Shown here: positions 8,467-17,113 of the stretch, piece by piece
Numbering within the stretch: the first letter of the stretch is position 1
Layout: every line of letters begins with the position of its first letter
Origin: Pseudomonadota bacterium
GTDB lineage: Bacteria > Pseudomonadota > Alphaproteobacteria > Caulobacterales > Caulobacteraceae
NCBI GenBank assembly: GCA_021808285.1
Contig: JAKBBV010000030.1
Location: forward strand, 1 to 33,528
Reading direction: 5' to 3'
Length of the DNA: 33,528 bases
Program-made: the position numbers and the translations under genes
The notes under the pieces: generated by a model
The model's input: only the letters and a program-made list of their open reading frames with translations
What the model was told of the DNA's origin: nothing
Databases searched by the model: none

Positions 8467-9879
8467 TCATCGCGCTTGCGAAAGGGCATCGGCGATACGG
8501 CCGAGGCTCTCCTCTCTTCCCAATGCCGTGAGCGCGCCGGCGAGGTCCGGCGCCGGAAGGCCGCCAGAGAGCATCCCGCGCAGAGGCGCTCCGATCTTGC
8601 CGAGCCCGATGCCTTCTGCGGCGGCAAAGCTCCGGAGGGCCGAGAGCAGAGGATCAGGAGACCAGTCGGGCGCCTGCCGGAGCGCTTGGACGAGCCTCTC
8701 AAACAGGGACCGCCCCTCGACATCCAACGCGGCTGAGGTCTTGGACTCCAGCGCCAGCGGCCGCCTCAGCAGTGCAAACCCGGTGAGGTCGGACAGTTCG
8801 ACGAGGGTCTTGGCGCTCTCCTTGACGAAGGGGATGGCGGCCAGCAGTCGGCGCCGGTCCTCCTGATCGGGACTTGCCCCCTTCTTTTTCAGCGCCTCCA
8901 GCGCCAGATCCGCGAGGCGCTCCTCATCGGCGAGGCGGATATAGTGGGCATTGACGTGGTTGAGCTTGTTCCAGTCGAGGCGCGCCGGAGAACGAACGAC
9001 ATCGCGAATGTCGAACCACTGGATCGCCTGGGCGTCGCTGAAGAGCTCGTCGTCGCCATGACCCCAGCCCAGGCGCGCCAGATAGTTGCGCATGGCCTCG
9101 GGCAGATAGCCAAGGTCGGCGAATTCACCGACGGCCTGAGCGCCGTGACGCTTCGATAGCTTGGCGCCGTCCGGGCCGTGGATCATCGGGAGGTGGGCGA
9201 AGAGTGGCGTCTCCCAACCCATGGCCTGATAAATCAGGCTCTGGCGCGCGGCGTTGCTCAAGTGATCGTCGCCGCGGATGATGTCGGTAACCCCCATGTC
9301 GTGGTCATCCACCACCACCGCCAGATTATAGGTCGGGGTCCCGTCGGAGCGCAGCAGGACAAGGTCGTCCAGATCGCGGTTCTGAAACAGCACCGGCCCC
9401 TTGACGCGGTCGTCGACCAGGGTCTCGCCTTCCAGGGGGCCACGGAAGCGGACGGTGAAAGGGCCATTATCCCCGCCAGGCGGATCCCGGTCGCGCCAGG
9501 GGGAGCGGATCGCGCGGCCCTCCGCGCGGGCGCGTTCGCGTTCCGCCGCCGTCTCCTCAGCGGTCATATAGCACCGATAGGCGCCGCCCTTGTGCATCAA
9601 GGTCTCGACGGCCTCCCGATGGCGCCCGCTCCGCGCGAACTGATAGACGGGGGGAGCATCGGGGTGCAGGCCCAGCCAGTTCAATCCATCAAGGATCACC
9701 TTCACCGAAGCCTCGGTCGAGCGTTCCCGATCGGTGTCTTCGATGCGCAGCAGGAATGAGCCGCCGCAGTGCCGGGCATAGAGCCAGTTGAACAGAGCTG
9801 TGCGAGCTGTGCCAATGTGCATCGAGCCAGTCGGCGAAGGGGCGATACGGGTGACGACGGATCGGGCCGGGGAGGGCAT
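8467..9879 (-). CDS. gltX: Glutamyl-tRNA synthetase
   Basis: This class I aminoacyl-tRNA synthetase charges tRNA-Glu; in many alphaproteobacteria a GltX also mischarges tRNA-Gln for the GatCAB route. The 470-residue product has the HIGH-type motif as HIGT (residues 21-24, in APSPTGSMHIGTARTALFNWL) and the KMSKS-type motif as KLSKR (240-244, in GAKLSKRHGAQAV). The C-terminal anticodon-binding domain starts near residue 320. I chose the ATG at 9879 because the conserved VVTRIAPSPTG follows directly. An upstream in-frame ATG at 9921 would add 14 residues, and its CATG would overlap the comEC start codon. The gene is head to head with comEC, so both share a very small promoter region. Confidence 0.96.
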   Translation of the reverse strand: MPSPARSVVTRIAPSPTGSMHIGTARTALFNWLYARHCGGSFLLRIEDTDRERSTEASVKVILDGLNWLGLHPDAPPVYQFARSGRHREAVETLMHKGGAYRCYMTAEETAAERERARAEGRAIRSPWRDRDPPGGDNGPFTVRFRGPLEGETLVDDRVKGPVLFQNRDLDDLVLLRSDGTPTYNLAVVVDDHDMGVTDIIRGDDHLSNAARQSLIYQAMGWETPLFAHLPMIHGPDGAKLSKRHGAQAVGEFADLGYLPEAMRNYLARLGWGHGDDELFSDAQAIQWFDIRDVVRSPARLDWNKLNHVNAHYIRLADEERLADLALEALKKKGASPDQEDRRRLLAAIPFVKESAKTLVELSDLTGFALLRRPLALESKTSAALDVEGRSLFERLVQALRQAPDWSPDPLLSALRSFAAAEGIGLGKIGAPLRGMLSGGLPAPDLAGALTALGREESLGRIADALSQAR

Positions 9880-9919
9880 CAGCGGAAAGTCCCTGAACGC
9901 AAAGGGGACGGGGCTTATC

Positions 9920-12103
9920 ATGTTCGCGGGCGCGGGTTCCAGGTCGCGCGCGGTCCTGGCCGTCAACTCGCTTATCGCCGAGTTCCCGGCCCAGAGAGAC
10001 AGAGCGCTACTGTGGTCGCCGGTGGCCTTTGGCGCCGGCGCTGCGATCTATCTGGGTTTGAAGCATGAGCCCCAGGTCTGGCCATCCGCCCTTACGGTCC
10101 TGATTGCGGGCATCGTGTTCCTGGGCCTCTGGCTCTGGGGGCGTCGCTACTGGCTTAGTCTGCTGGCGGGCATGGTCTTGCTTGGCGCCAGCGGCTTCCT
10201 CGTCGCCAAGCTGCACAGCGACGCCATGGCTGCGCCCATCGCCCCGGTGCGGGCGGGTTTCGCCCGCATCGAGGGTTGGGTCATGGATGTGGACACGCCC
10301 AGTCCCCGAGGCGAACGGCTGCTCATCGCCCCGGTGCGCATCTCCGGATTGACGCCCGATCAGACTCCGGTGCGCGTGCGTATCGTCCTGGGGACGCCTG
10401 GTGGACCAGAGGCCGCGCCGCCGCCAGGAACGCCCATCGCCCTATCGGCCCTGCTCGATCCACCGCCGGGTCCCGCCGTGCCGGGTGGGTATGATTTCGC
10501 CCGAGATGCCTGGTTCTCCGGCATCGGCGGCGTGGGCCTCGCCCAGACGCCGCCAGATTATGCGCCCCTGCCTCCGGCGCCTTGGCCCTTGCGTCTCGAA
10601 ATGGCGGTCAACGCCTTGCGCAGGAAGGTCGCCTCCCAGCTCGTTGCCGATATTCGCGGCGTCATGGGTCCTAATGACGGCGGGGCCGCTGGCCTGGCGG
10701 CGGCGGTCACCACCAGCCACCAGGACTGGCTCGCCCCGGGCCAACGGGATGATCTGCGCGCCTCTGGGCTGGCGCACATGCTGGCCATCGCCGGACTGCA
10801 CACGGCCGCGGTCAGCGGCTTCGCCTTCTTCGCCGCCCGGGCCCTGTTCGCCGCGATCCCTTGGCTGGCCCTTCGCTTTCCTGCGAAGAAGCTCGCCGCC
10901 CTGGTGGCCTTGGTCGCGGTGGGGGCCTATCTGCTGCTGTCTGGCGCCCATGCCCCTGCGCGCCGGGCGGCCATCACCGCCAGCGTCGCCTTCTTCGCCA
11001 TCCTCGTCGACCGTCGGGCGGTCAGCCTGCATTCCTTGGCGGTCGCGGCGCTTCTCATCCTTGTGATGGAGCCCGAGGTCGTCGTCTCGCCGGGCTTCGA
11101 AATGTCCTTTTGCGCCACCGCCGCCCTGATCGCCCTTGCCGAGGTATGGCGCCTGCCGTCCCGGGCGACCGATCTGCCCTGGGCGCTGCGTCTCTTGCAA
11201 AGGGGCCGCGACATCCTGCTGGGCGCCCTGGCCGTGAGCGTCGTGGCCGGTGCAGCGACGTCGCCCTTCGCCATCCAGCACTTCAACCGCATGGCCAACT
11301 ATGGTGTCCTGGCCAACCTCACCGCCGATCTGGTCGCCAGCCTTGCCCTGATGCCAGCCCTAGCCCTGGCCCTCGCAGCGCAGGCCGTGGGCCTTGACCC
11401 CGGCTTCCTCTCCCCGGTGTTGCTGGCGGCCGGGTGGGCGGCGCGGACTGTGCTTGAGATCGGGCAGACATTCGCCCAGGCGCCCGGGTCAGGGCTGTCC
11501 TGGCCGAGCGCGCCGGAGGCGGCGCTGCTGGTGTCTTATCTGGGGATCGTCTTCGCCTGTCTTTGGCGTGGCCGGCTGCGCCTGCTGGGCGTCATTCTCT
11601 CCTTCGCTGTTCTGGTCTGGCCGCGCGGCCCCGCGCCAGCGGCCTGGATCGCCAACGACGGCGGCGATGCGGCCGTGGCCGTCCATGGCGAGGCTGTGCC
11701 GCTGCGTCCGGACATGCGCGCCTATGCGCTGGGTCAGTGGGCGCAACGCCGGGCCCTGAGATTGCCCGCAAACCTCGACGCCGCCGCCGTCGCCCACTTT
11801 ACCTGCAATCGCCTCTCCTGCCGCCCACGGGGCGAGGACCATCCCGCCATCGCCGCCTGGTGGACGAGGCGATCGCCCAAACCCCAGATGCTTGCGGACC
11901 TCTGCTCGCAAGCGGATGTTCTCATTCTGCGCGCCGAGGCGGCGACACCGGCGGAGTGCCAGGCCGCCATCGTCTTGAGACGCGAGGACTTTGAGAAGGG
12001 CGGCGCCGCCGAGCTTTATCCCGAGTCGGGCGGCTGGCGTCTGGATTGGGCCCAGGCGAGACGTGGCGAGCGGCCCTGGAGTCTTAGTGATAGCGCCGGA
12101 TAA
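9920..12103 (+). CDS. comEC: ComEC/Rec2-family DNA-uptake channel protein
   Basis: ComEC/Rec2 proteins form the inner-membrane channel that passes single-stranded DNA into the cytoplasm during transformation. The 727-residue product has N-terminal membrane segments (about residues 30-100), an OB-fold-like region ([12 protein letters not shown]..., about 112-200), and the Competence core with the signature [18 protein letters not shown] (about 275-292), followed by roughly eight hydrophobic helices to about residue 560. The C-terminal part (about 575-727) keeps traces of the beta-lactamase-like domain but shows no HxHxDH metal motif, as is common in alphaproteobacteria. The ATG at 9920 follows a GGGG-rich stretch; an open extension upstream runs over gltX and is probably not translated. 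The 3' end overlaps lexA by 20 bp. Natural competence is not proven by this gene alone. Confidence 0.93.
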   Translation: MFAGAGSRSRAVLAVNSLIAEFPAQRDRALLWSPVAFGAGAAIYLGLKHEPQVWPSALTVLIAGIVFLGLWLWGRRYWLSLLAGMVLLGASGFLVAKLHSDAMAAPIAPVRAGFARIEGWVMDVDTPSPRGERLLIAPVRISGLTPDQTPVRVRIVLGTPGGPEAAPPPGTPIALSALLDPPPGPAVPGGYDFARDAWFSGIGGVGLAQTPPDYAPLPPAPWPLRLEMAVNALRRKVASQLVADIRGVMGPNDGGAAGLAAAVTTSHQDWLAPGQRDDLRASGLAHMLAIAGLHTAAVSGFAFFAARALFAAIPWLALRFPAKKLAALVALVAVGAYLLLSGAHAPARRAAITASVAFFAILVDRRAVSLHSLAVAALLILVMEPEVVVSPGFEMSFCATAALIALAEVWRLPSRATDLPWALRLLQRGRDILLGALAVSVVAGAATSPFAIQHFNRMANYGVLANLTADLVASLALMPALALALAAQAVGLDPGFLSPVLLAAGWAARTVLEIGQTFAQAPGSGLSWPSAPEAALLVSYLGIVFACLWRGRLRLLGVILSFAVLVWPRGPAPAAWIANDGGDAAVAVHGEAVPLRPDMRAYALGQWAQRRALRLPANLDAAAVAHFTCNRLSCRPRGEDHPAIAAWWTRRSPKPQMLADLCSQADVLILRAEAATPAECQAAIVLRREDFEKGGAAELYPESGGWRLDWAQARRGERPWSLSDSAG

Positions 12104-12767
12104 GCGCCACCAGCTGGCCCTGAACCTGAACCTGGTCTGGACCGAAGATGCGCGTCTCATAGGCCGGATTGGCGGCCTCCAGCGCCACTGAGTCGCCGCG
12201 ACGGCGAAGTCGTTTCAACGTCGCCTCCTCACCCATGACCAGAGCCACAACGATCTCGCCATTATTGGCCGTATCGGCCTTTCGGATCACCGCATAGTCG
12301 CCGTTGTGTATCCCCGCCTGAACCATGGAATCGCCTTCGACCTCCAAGACGTAATGCTCACCAGAGCCGAGCAGGGACTCGGGCGTCTGCAAGCGTCCGC
12401 GCTCCACCTGCAGGGCAGCGATGGGCGTTCCGGCGGCGATCTTGCCAAGAATCGGCAGGTCTCGTGTGTCATTGGCGGCGAGCAAGGCGCTGCTTGCCGC
12501 CGTCGCCGGCGCCCTGGTGGGAAACGGGGCGACAGGCCCGCCCATGGCCGCGGCGGCAGGCAATTTCACCACTTCCAGCGCCCGCGCTCGATGGGCCAGC
12601 CGGCGAACGAAGCCGCGCTCCTCCAGCGCCGTGATCAGGCGGTGGATGCCGGATTTCGACGCAAGATCAAGAGCATCCTTCATCTCGTCAAACGATGGCG
12701 AGACGCCGGTTTCCTGAATGCGCTGATGGATGAACATCAAGAGCTCATTCTGCTTTCGCGTGAGCAT
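12084..12767 (-). CDS. lexA: SOS repressor LexA
   Basis: LexA represses DNA-damage genes and cleaves itself when RecA filaments form. The 227-residue protein has an N-terminal winged-helix domain (residues 1-65, [19 protein letters not shown]), an unusually Ala/Pro-rich linker (about 70-100), and the S24 peptidase-like domain. The cleavage site is A112-G113 in KIAAGTPIA, the nucleophile S147 in GDSMVQAG, and the general base K185 in [10 protein letters not shown]. The ATG at 12767 is preceded by GGAG eight bases away. A perfect GTTC-N7-GTTC operator lies upstream, so the gene should repress itself. The 3' end overlaps comEC by 20 bp tail to tail. Confidence 0.97.
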   Translation of the reverse strand: MLTRKQNELLMFIHQRIQETGVSPSFDEMKDALDLASKSGIHRLITALEERGFVRRLAHRARALEVVKLPAAAAMGGPVAPFPTRAPATAASSALLAANDTRDLPILGKIAAGTPIAALQVERGRLQTPESLLGSGEHYVLEVEGDSMVQAGIHNGDYAVIRKADTANNGEIVVALVMGEEATLKRLRRRGDSVALEAANPAYETRIFGPDQVQVQGQLVALIRRYH

Positions 12768-13050
12768 GCCCGGATCTCCGAAGCCCTAGAGGGCGGAACA
12801 AATCAACAACAAGTCGGGGGTGTTCTCTTGGTGTTCTCGGTCTGTGTCAATATGACTATTGATGCTTTTGAGGACTGATGCGGGGGAGGATGACTCCGAG
12901 GATGACCTGTCGTCGGCGCCCTGGGCGGTCGGGACGGTCATCGGATCGCGCCGCGCCGCCGACCCGCCCCCCGTTCGGACATCGACCTCTTGAGTTGCTG
13001 CGCCGACGGCGCGGCTCGTGCGCAAGGACGGCTTACCCTGTGTGCAAGGG
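12768..13050. other. Longest gene-free gap: lexA upstream region and trpC downstream region
   Basis: This 283-bp gap holds the lexA promoter and SOS box at its left. On the right a weak hairpin (ACCCT 13035-13039 with AGGGT 13047-13051) overlaps the trpC stop and could mark the operon end, but there is no T-tract. The middle (about 12890-13020) is GC-rich and shows no convincing gene. Many alphaproteobacteria have moaC and moeA between trpC and lexA; neither is here and I see no recognisable remnant. Confidence 0.6.
12822..12850 (-). promoter_or_regulatory. lexA promoter with alphaproteobacterial SOS box
   Basis: GTTC (12822-12825), seven bases, then GTTC (12833-12836) match exactly the direct-repeat LexA operator known for alphaproteobacteria. 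On the lexA (minus) strand a perfect TTGACA -35 box occupies 12850-12845. Seventeen bases on is GAGAAC (12827-12822), the only candidate -10 at the right spacing. The operator therefore covers the spacer and -10 of the presumed lexA promoter, as expected for autorepression. The box is 54 bp from the start codon. The match and its place in front of lexA are seen directly; the promoter assignment is inference. Confidence 0.85.
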
Positions 13051-13866
13051 TTAGGCTGGCTTCGCGCGGTCCTCCGCGAGCAGCGCGCGCGTCGCGGCTT
13101 CCACGTCGGTCTGGCGCATGAGGCTTTCCCCGACCAGCATGGCTTTGGCGCCGGCCCGGCTCAGCCTGTAGGCGTCGGCGGCGGACGAGATGCCGCTCTC
13201 GGTGACGACGAGGGCCGACGGGCGCTGCTCGGCGAGCAGGCGTTCGGTGACCGCGAGGTCGGTATGGAAGCTGCGCAGGTCGCGGTTATTGATGCCGATG
13301 AGGTCCGCTCCCAGGGCCTGCGCCCGGGCGAATTCCGCGCTGTCGTGGGTCTCGACCAGGACGTCCATGGCCAGGCCCGCCGCCTCGGCCATCAATTCCT
13401 CCGCGAGGGTATCGTCGGTGATCGCCAGGATGATGAGGATGGCGTCGGCGCCAAGGGCGCGGGATTCGGCGACCTGCCAGGGATCAACCATGAAATCCTT
13501 GCGAAGAACCGGGAGCGGCGCGGCCTCCCGCGCGGCGGTGAGATAGGCGTCGCTGCCCTGAAAGCTGGGGCCATCGGTAAGGACGGAGAGACACGCGGCG
13601 CCCCCCCGGGCGTAGGCGCTCGCCAAGCTTGGGGGACTGAAATCTTCGCGGATCAGCCCTTTGGAGGGTGAGGCCCGTTTGATCTCTGCTATCAGAGCGA
13701 GGCGGCCGGGACGGGCGGCCCGCTCCAGTGCGGCGCGAAATCCGCGCGGCGAGGGCGCCGCCCGCAGGCGCGCCTGCATGTCCGCCGGGCTGGTTTTCCG
13801 TTTTCGCTGGGCGACGTCCTGGCGCTTATAGGCGGCGATGCGGTGCAGGATGTCGTCCTGGCTCAT
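13051..13866 (-). CDS. trpC: Indole-3-glycerol-phosphate synthase TrpC
   Basis: TrpC closes the ring of 1-(2-carboxyphenylamino)-1-deoxyribulose-5-phosphate to indole-3-glycerol phosphate in tryptophan synthesis. The 271-residue TIM-barrel protein carries the expected motifs in order: [13 protein letters not shown] (catalytic lysine near residue 63), [13 protein letters not shown] (second catalytic lysine), [16 protein letters not shown] and VTESGI. It is a stand-alone synthase, with no fused TrpF or TrpD domain. The start ATG at 13866 overlaps the trpD stop in an ATGA. It is the last gene of the ppiD-trpEGDC run. Confidence 0.96.
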   Translation of the reverse strand: MSQDDILHRIAAYKRQDVAQRKRKTSPADMQARLRAAPSPRGFRAALERAARPGRLALIAEIKRASPSKGLIREDFSPPSLASAYARGGAACLSVLTDGPSFQGSDAYLTAAREAAPLPVLRKDFMVDPWQVAESRALGADAILIILAITDDTLAEELMAEAAGLAMDVLVETHDSAEFARAQALGADLIGINNRDLRSFHTDLAVTERLLAEQRPSALVVTESGISSAADAYRLSRAGAKAMLVGESLMRQTDVEAATRALLAEDRAKPA

Positions 13867-14924
13867 GGCTTGCCCTCGGGCCCGAACTCGGGCCCGTGCC
13901 CCTGGCTGGCCTCGGTCCTCGTGATGGCGGTGAGGCGCTCGAGCGCGCTCCGCGCCGCGCCCGAATCGATGGCCGCCGCGCCTCGCTCAACGCCCTCGCG
14001 GAGGGTCTCCACGGCGTCAGCGACCAGAAAGGCCGCCGCCACATTGAGCAGTACGGTGTCGCGATAGGCTCCTGCTTCACCCTCCAGAAGGCGCCGCAGG
14101 GCCGCGGCATTGTATGCGGGATCGCCGCCGATCAGGTCCGATTTGGCGGCGCGCGACAGGCCCACGGCCTCAGGGGTAATGGTGAAGAGACGCACCAGCC
14201 CCTCACGCCACTCGGCGACCTGAGTGGGGCCGGTCACGGTCATCTCATCGAAGCCGTCGCCGTGCACGACCCAGGCCTTTTCCGCGCCCAAGGCCCCCAG
14301 AGCCCTGGCGATCGGCTCCACCCATCGGGTGTCGAAAACGCCCAGCACCTGGCGCTTAGCGCCGGCGGGATTGGAAAGCGGCCCGAGCATGTTGAAAAGG
14401 GTGCGAAAGCCGAGCTGCTCGCGCACCGGCGCCACATGGCGCATGGCGCCGTGGTGAGCCGGGGCGAACATGAAGCAAAGACCCGCCTCATCCAGGGCGC
14501 GCCGCTGGAGGCTCGGGGCGGCGGCGATATTGACACCAAGGGCTTGAAGCACGTCCGAGGAGCCTGATCGCGACGAGATGGCGCGAGTTCCGTGCTTGGC
14601 CACCTTCAGCCCCCCGCCAGCGGCGACCAGGGCGACGGCGGTGGAGACGTTGAGGCTGTGCATGCCGTCCCCGCCCGTTCCGCACACATCGATGACGTCA
14701 TAAGGATGGTCCAGGGTGAGAGCGGCGCGGCGCATGGCCCGGGCGCAGGCGGTGATCTCGCCGACGGTTTCTCCGCGCAGACGCATGGCGGTGAGCGCCG
14801 CGGCCACCTGGGCGGGTGTGGGCTCGCCGCGCAGGCACGCGTCGAAAAATGCCTCGGCGTCCTCACCGATGAGGGTGGCGCCGTCGGCGAGCCGCGCGAG
14901 CAGGGGCTTGAACGCGTCGGACAT
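13863..14924 (-). CDS. trpD: Anthranilate phosphoribosyltransferase TrpD
   Basis: TrpD transfers phosphoribose from PRPP to anthranilate. The 353-residue product has an N-terminal helical domain (about 1-75), then the PRPP-binding loop [18 protein letters not shown] (about 81-98) and the anthranilate/metal region [21 protein letters not shown] (family KHGNR-SS-SGSAD). In this protein the usual asparagine of KHGN is threonine; this region contacts the substrate, so the change is worth noting, though the rest is canonical. The start ATG at 14924 lies five bases after the trpG stop, and its own stop overlaps trpC. Confidence 0.96.
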   Translation of the reverse strand: MSDAFKPLLARLADGATLIGEDAEAFFDACLRGEPTPAQVAAALTAMRLRGETVGEITACARAMRRAALTLDHPYDVIDVCGTGGDGMHSLNVSTAVALVAAGGGLKVAKHGTRAISSRSGSSDVLQALGVNIAAAPSLQRRALDEAGLCFMFAPAHHGAMRHVAPVREQLGFRTLFNMLGPLSNPAGAKRQVLGVFDTRWVEPIARALGALGAEKAWVVHGDGFDEMTVTGPTQVAEWREGLVRLFTITPEAVGLSRAAKSDLIGGDPAYNAAALRRLLEGEAGAYRDTVLLNVAAAFLVADAVETLREGVERGAAAIDSGAARSALERLTAITRTEASQGHGPEFGPEGKP

Positions 14925-14929
14925 TCGGG

Positions 14930-15520
14930 TCAGGCCGCTTCGGCGTGGGCAACGCCGGCCAGGTCGAGGAAGTTCGCCAACAGGCGATGGCCGTGTGCGG
15001 TGGCGATGGACTCCGGGTGAAACTGAACGCCGTGAATGGGTCTTTGGCGGTGGGCGAGGCCCATGATTTCCCCGTCGTCGGTCCAGGCCGTGACATCGAG
15101 CTCCTCGGGTAGTCCCGACCTGGCGACCGCTAGACTGTGATAGCGCGTGGCGTCGAACCCGTCCGGCAGCCCCCGGAACAGTCCGCGGCCTTCATGACGG
15201 ATGGGACTGATCTTGCCATGGCGCAACTCGAGGGCCGGGACGATCTGCCCGCCGAAAGCCTGGCCGATGGCCTGATGCCCGAGGCAGACGCCCAGGATGG
15301 GAAGCTCCCGCGGCGCCCGGGTCAGGAGTTCGAGGCAGATCCCAGCCTGATCGGGCGCGCAGGGGCCAGGCGAGAGAAGCACCGCGTCGGGCTTCAGGGC
15401 GAGCGCGGCCTCGGCGGAAAGGGCGTCGTTGCGAATGACGCGCGTTCCGGCGCCCAGCTCGCGCAGATAGTGCACGAGGTTGAAGGTGAAGCTGTCATAA
15501 TTGTCGATGACCAGGATCAT
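14930..15520 (-). CDS. trpG: Anthranilate synthase glutamine amidotransferase subunit TrpG
   Basis: TrpG supplies ammonia from glutamine to TrpE. The 196-residue class I glutamine amidotransferase has the opening [19 protein letters not shown], nucleophile C79 in [11 protein letters not shown], the structural YHSLAV segment and the His-Glu pair in VQFHPESI. I chose the ATG at 15520, which has AGAAGG five bases upstream; an in-frame TTG extension adds ten non-homologous residues. It sits 57 bp after trpE and 5 bp before trpD. Its sequence also suits PabA, so it may serve folate synthesis as well, but the trp context favours TrpG. Confidence 0.95.
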   Translation of the reverse strand: MILVIDNYDSFTFNLVHYLRELGAGTRVIRNDALSAEAALALKPDAVLLSPGPCAPDQAGICLELLTRAPRELPILGVCLGHQAIGQAFGGQIVPALELRHGKISPIRHEGRGLFRGLPDGFDATRYHSLAVARSGLPEELDVTAWTDDGEIMGLAHRQRPIHGVQFHPESIATAHGHRLLANFLDLAGVAHAEAA

Positions 15521-15577
15521 GTGCGCCTTCTGACAGAACAGGGTCCCCAACGCGACCTTCCCTGTGGGAGCCCGGGT

Positions 15578-17113
15578 TCAGAACCGCCAGGCCTCGGCGG
15601 CGGCGCGGGCCAGGGCGCGGGACTTATGCAGGGTCTCGTCGTACTCGGTGTCAGGATCGCTGTCGGCGACCACGCCGCCGCCAGCCTGAACGTAGAGCTT
15701 GCCGTCCTTGATCAGACCCGTTCTCAGCACGATGCAGGTGTCCAGCGAGCCATCGGCGCCAAAATAGCCCACCGCCCCGGCATAGGCGACGCCGCGCTTC
15801 ACTGATTCTAGCTCGTCGATGATCTCCATGGCCCGAATCTTGGGGGCGCCCGAAAGGGTGCCGGCCGGGAGGGCGGCGAGGAGAGCCTCCACTGGGTCCA
15901 GCCCCTCCGGAGCATCGCCTTCCACATTCGACACAATGTGCATGACGTGGCTGTAGCGCTCGACGGTGAAGCTCTGGGTCACGCGCACCCGCGGCAAGGA
16001 GGGACCAGCCGGGGGCGGCGCGTTTCCGCCGGCGTCCCTGAGGAGCGCGATCCGACCCACGTCGTTGCGGCCCAGATCCAGCAGCATCAGATGCTCGGCC
16101 CGCTCCTTCTCATCGGCCAGCAGATCCGCTTCCAACGCGGCGTCCTCCTCCGGCGTCTCGCCTCGCGGCCGGGTCCCGGCGATGGGCCGGATCGTGATCT
16201 TCCGATCCCGCACCCGCACCAGGATCTCCGGCGAGGACCCGATCAGGGTGAAGTCGGGAAAGGCGAGGTGAAACAGGAAAGGGGAGGGGTTGGTGCGGCG
16301 CAAGGAGCGGTAGAGCGAGAACGGGGGCAGATCGAAGTCCATGCTGAAGCGATGGCTCGGCACCACCTGGAAGATGTCGCCGCCGCGGATATAGGCCTTG
16401 GCTCGCGCCACGAGATCGCCATAGGCGGCGCGCTCCAGGCCTGGAGCGAGGACCGGCGCGTCGGAGGGCTCGCCGCGTCCTCGTGAGCGGGGCAGGGGAT
16501 GGGTCAGCGCCTCCGCGGCTTCGAAGAGCTGCGTTTCCGCCGCAGCCCGCGCCTGAGCCGCCGATCGCGCCGAGGGACGCACCACAGCGACCAGCAGGAT
16601 CTCCTGAGCAATGGCGTCGAATATGGCCATGAGCGATGGCCGCACGAGGATGCCGTCAGGCAGATCGAGCGGATCGGGATTGGGTTCGCCAAGACGCTCC
16701 GCGAGTCGGATCATGTCATAACCCAGCACGCCGAACACCCCCGCCGTCATGGCCGGAAGGCCCTCGGGAAGATCCATGCGCGACTGAGCGATCAGCCGTT
16801 TGAGGGAGTCGAGGGCAGGTTCGGGATCTGGTTCGAAGGCCCCAAGGCCCTGGCCTTCATCACGGGCGATCTCCGCCCGATCGCCCCGGCATCGCCACAC
16901 CAGCTCCGGCGCCATGACGATGGCCGAATAACGTCCGCGCCAAGCCCCGCCTTCGACCGACTCGAAGAGAAAACTGTAGGGGCGACCATGAGCCATTTTC
17001 AGGTAGGCCGATACCGGTGTCTCCAGATCATCCACGAGCCGGCGGTAGAGGATCTGGGGGCGTCCAGCGGCATAGGCCGCATCAAACGCCGTGTCCGAAA
17101 CATCCAATGTCAC
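15578..17113 (-). CDS. trpE: Anthranilate synthase component I TrpE
   Basis: TrpE converts chorismate to anthranilate with ammonia from TrpG and is normally feedback-inhibited by tryptophan. The 511-residue product has the N-terminal regulatory domain (about 1-190, with the LLES-type element seen as FLFESVEGG) and the chorismate-binding domain (GGDIFQVVPSHRF, IAGTRPRGETPEED, LMLLDLGRNDVGRIA, ERYSHVMHIVSNVEG, PAGTLSGAPKIRAMEIID, QAGGGVVADSDPDTEYDE). Two oddities: a linker PLPRSRGRGE near residue 205, coded next to an 18-bp palindrome, and about 18 extra Gly/Pro-rich residues straight after DLGRNDVGR. The start is GTG at 17113 in a GTGA overlap with the ppiD stop, so it is probably translationally coupled to ppiD. 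Confidence 0.96.
   Translation of the reverse strand: MTLDVSDTAFDAAYAAGRPQILYRRLVDDLETPVSAYLKMAHGRPYSFLFESVEGGAWRGRYSAIVMAPELVWRCRGDRAEIARDEGQGLGAFEPDPEPALDSLKRLIAQSRMDLPEGLPAMTAGVFGVLGYDMIRLAERLGEPNPDPLDLPDGILVRPSLMAIFDAIAQEILLVAVVRPSARSAAQARAAAETQLFEAAEALTHPLPRSRGRGEPSDAPVLAPGLERAAYGDLVARAKAYIRGGDIFQVVPSHRFSMDFDLPPFSLYRSLRRTNPSPFLFHLAFPDFTLIGSSPEILVRVRDRKITIRPIAGTRPRGETPEEDAALEADLLADEKERAEHLMLLDLGRNDVGRIALLRDAGGNAPPPAGPSLPRVRVTQSFTVERYSHVMHIVSNVEGDAPEGLDPVEALLAALPAGTLSGAPKIRAMEIIDELESVKRGVAYAGAVGYFGADGSLDTCIVLRTGLIKDGKLYVQAGGGVVADSDPDTEYDETLHKSRALARAAAEAWRF

Noticed and set aside
10442-11281. 279-codon open frame on the minus strand inside comEC
   Set aside because: It is an antisense shadow caused by high GC and lack of stop codons. 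It has low-complexity Arg/Gly/Asp-rich sequence and no family signature, while the plus strand has a clear ComEC core.
12786-13025. 79-codon minus-strand open frame upstream of lexA
   Set aside because: It covers the lexA promoter and SOS box, has Ser/Thr/Arg-rich sequence without recognisable features, and lacks a convincing ribosome binding site.
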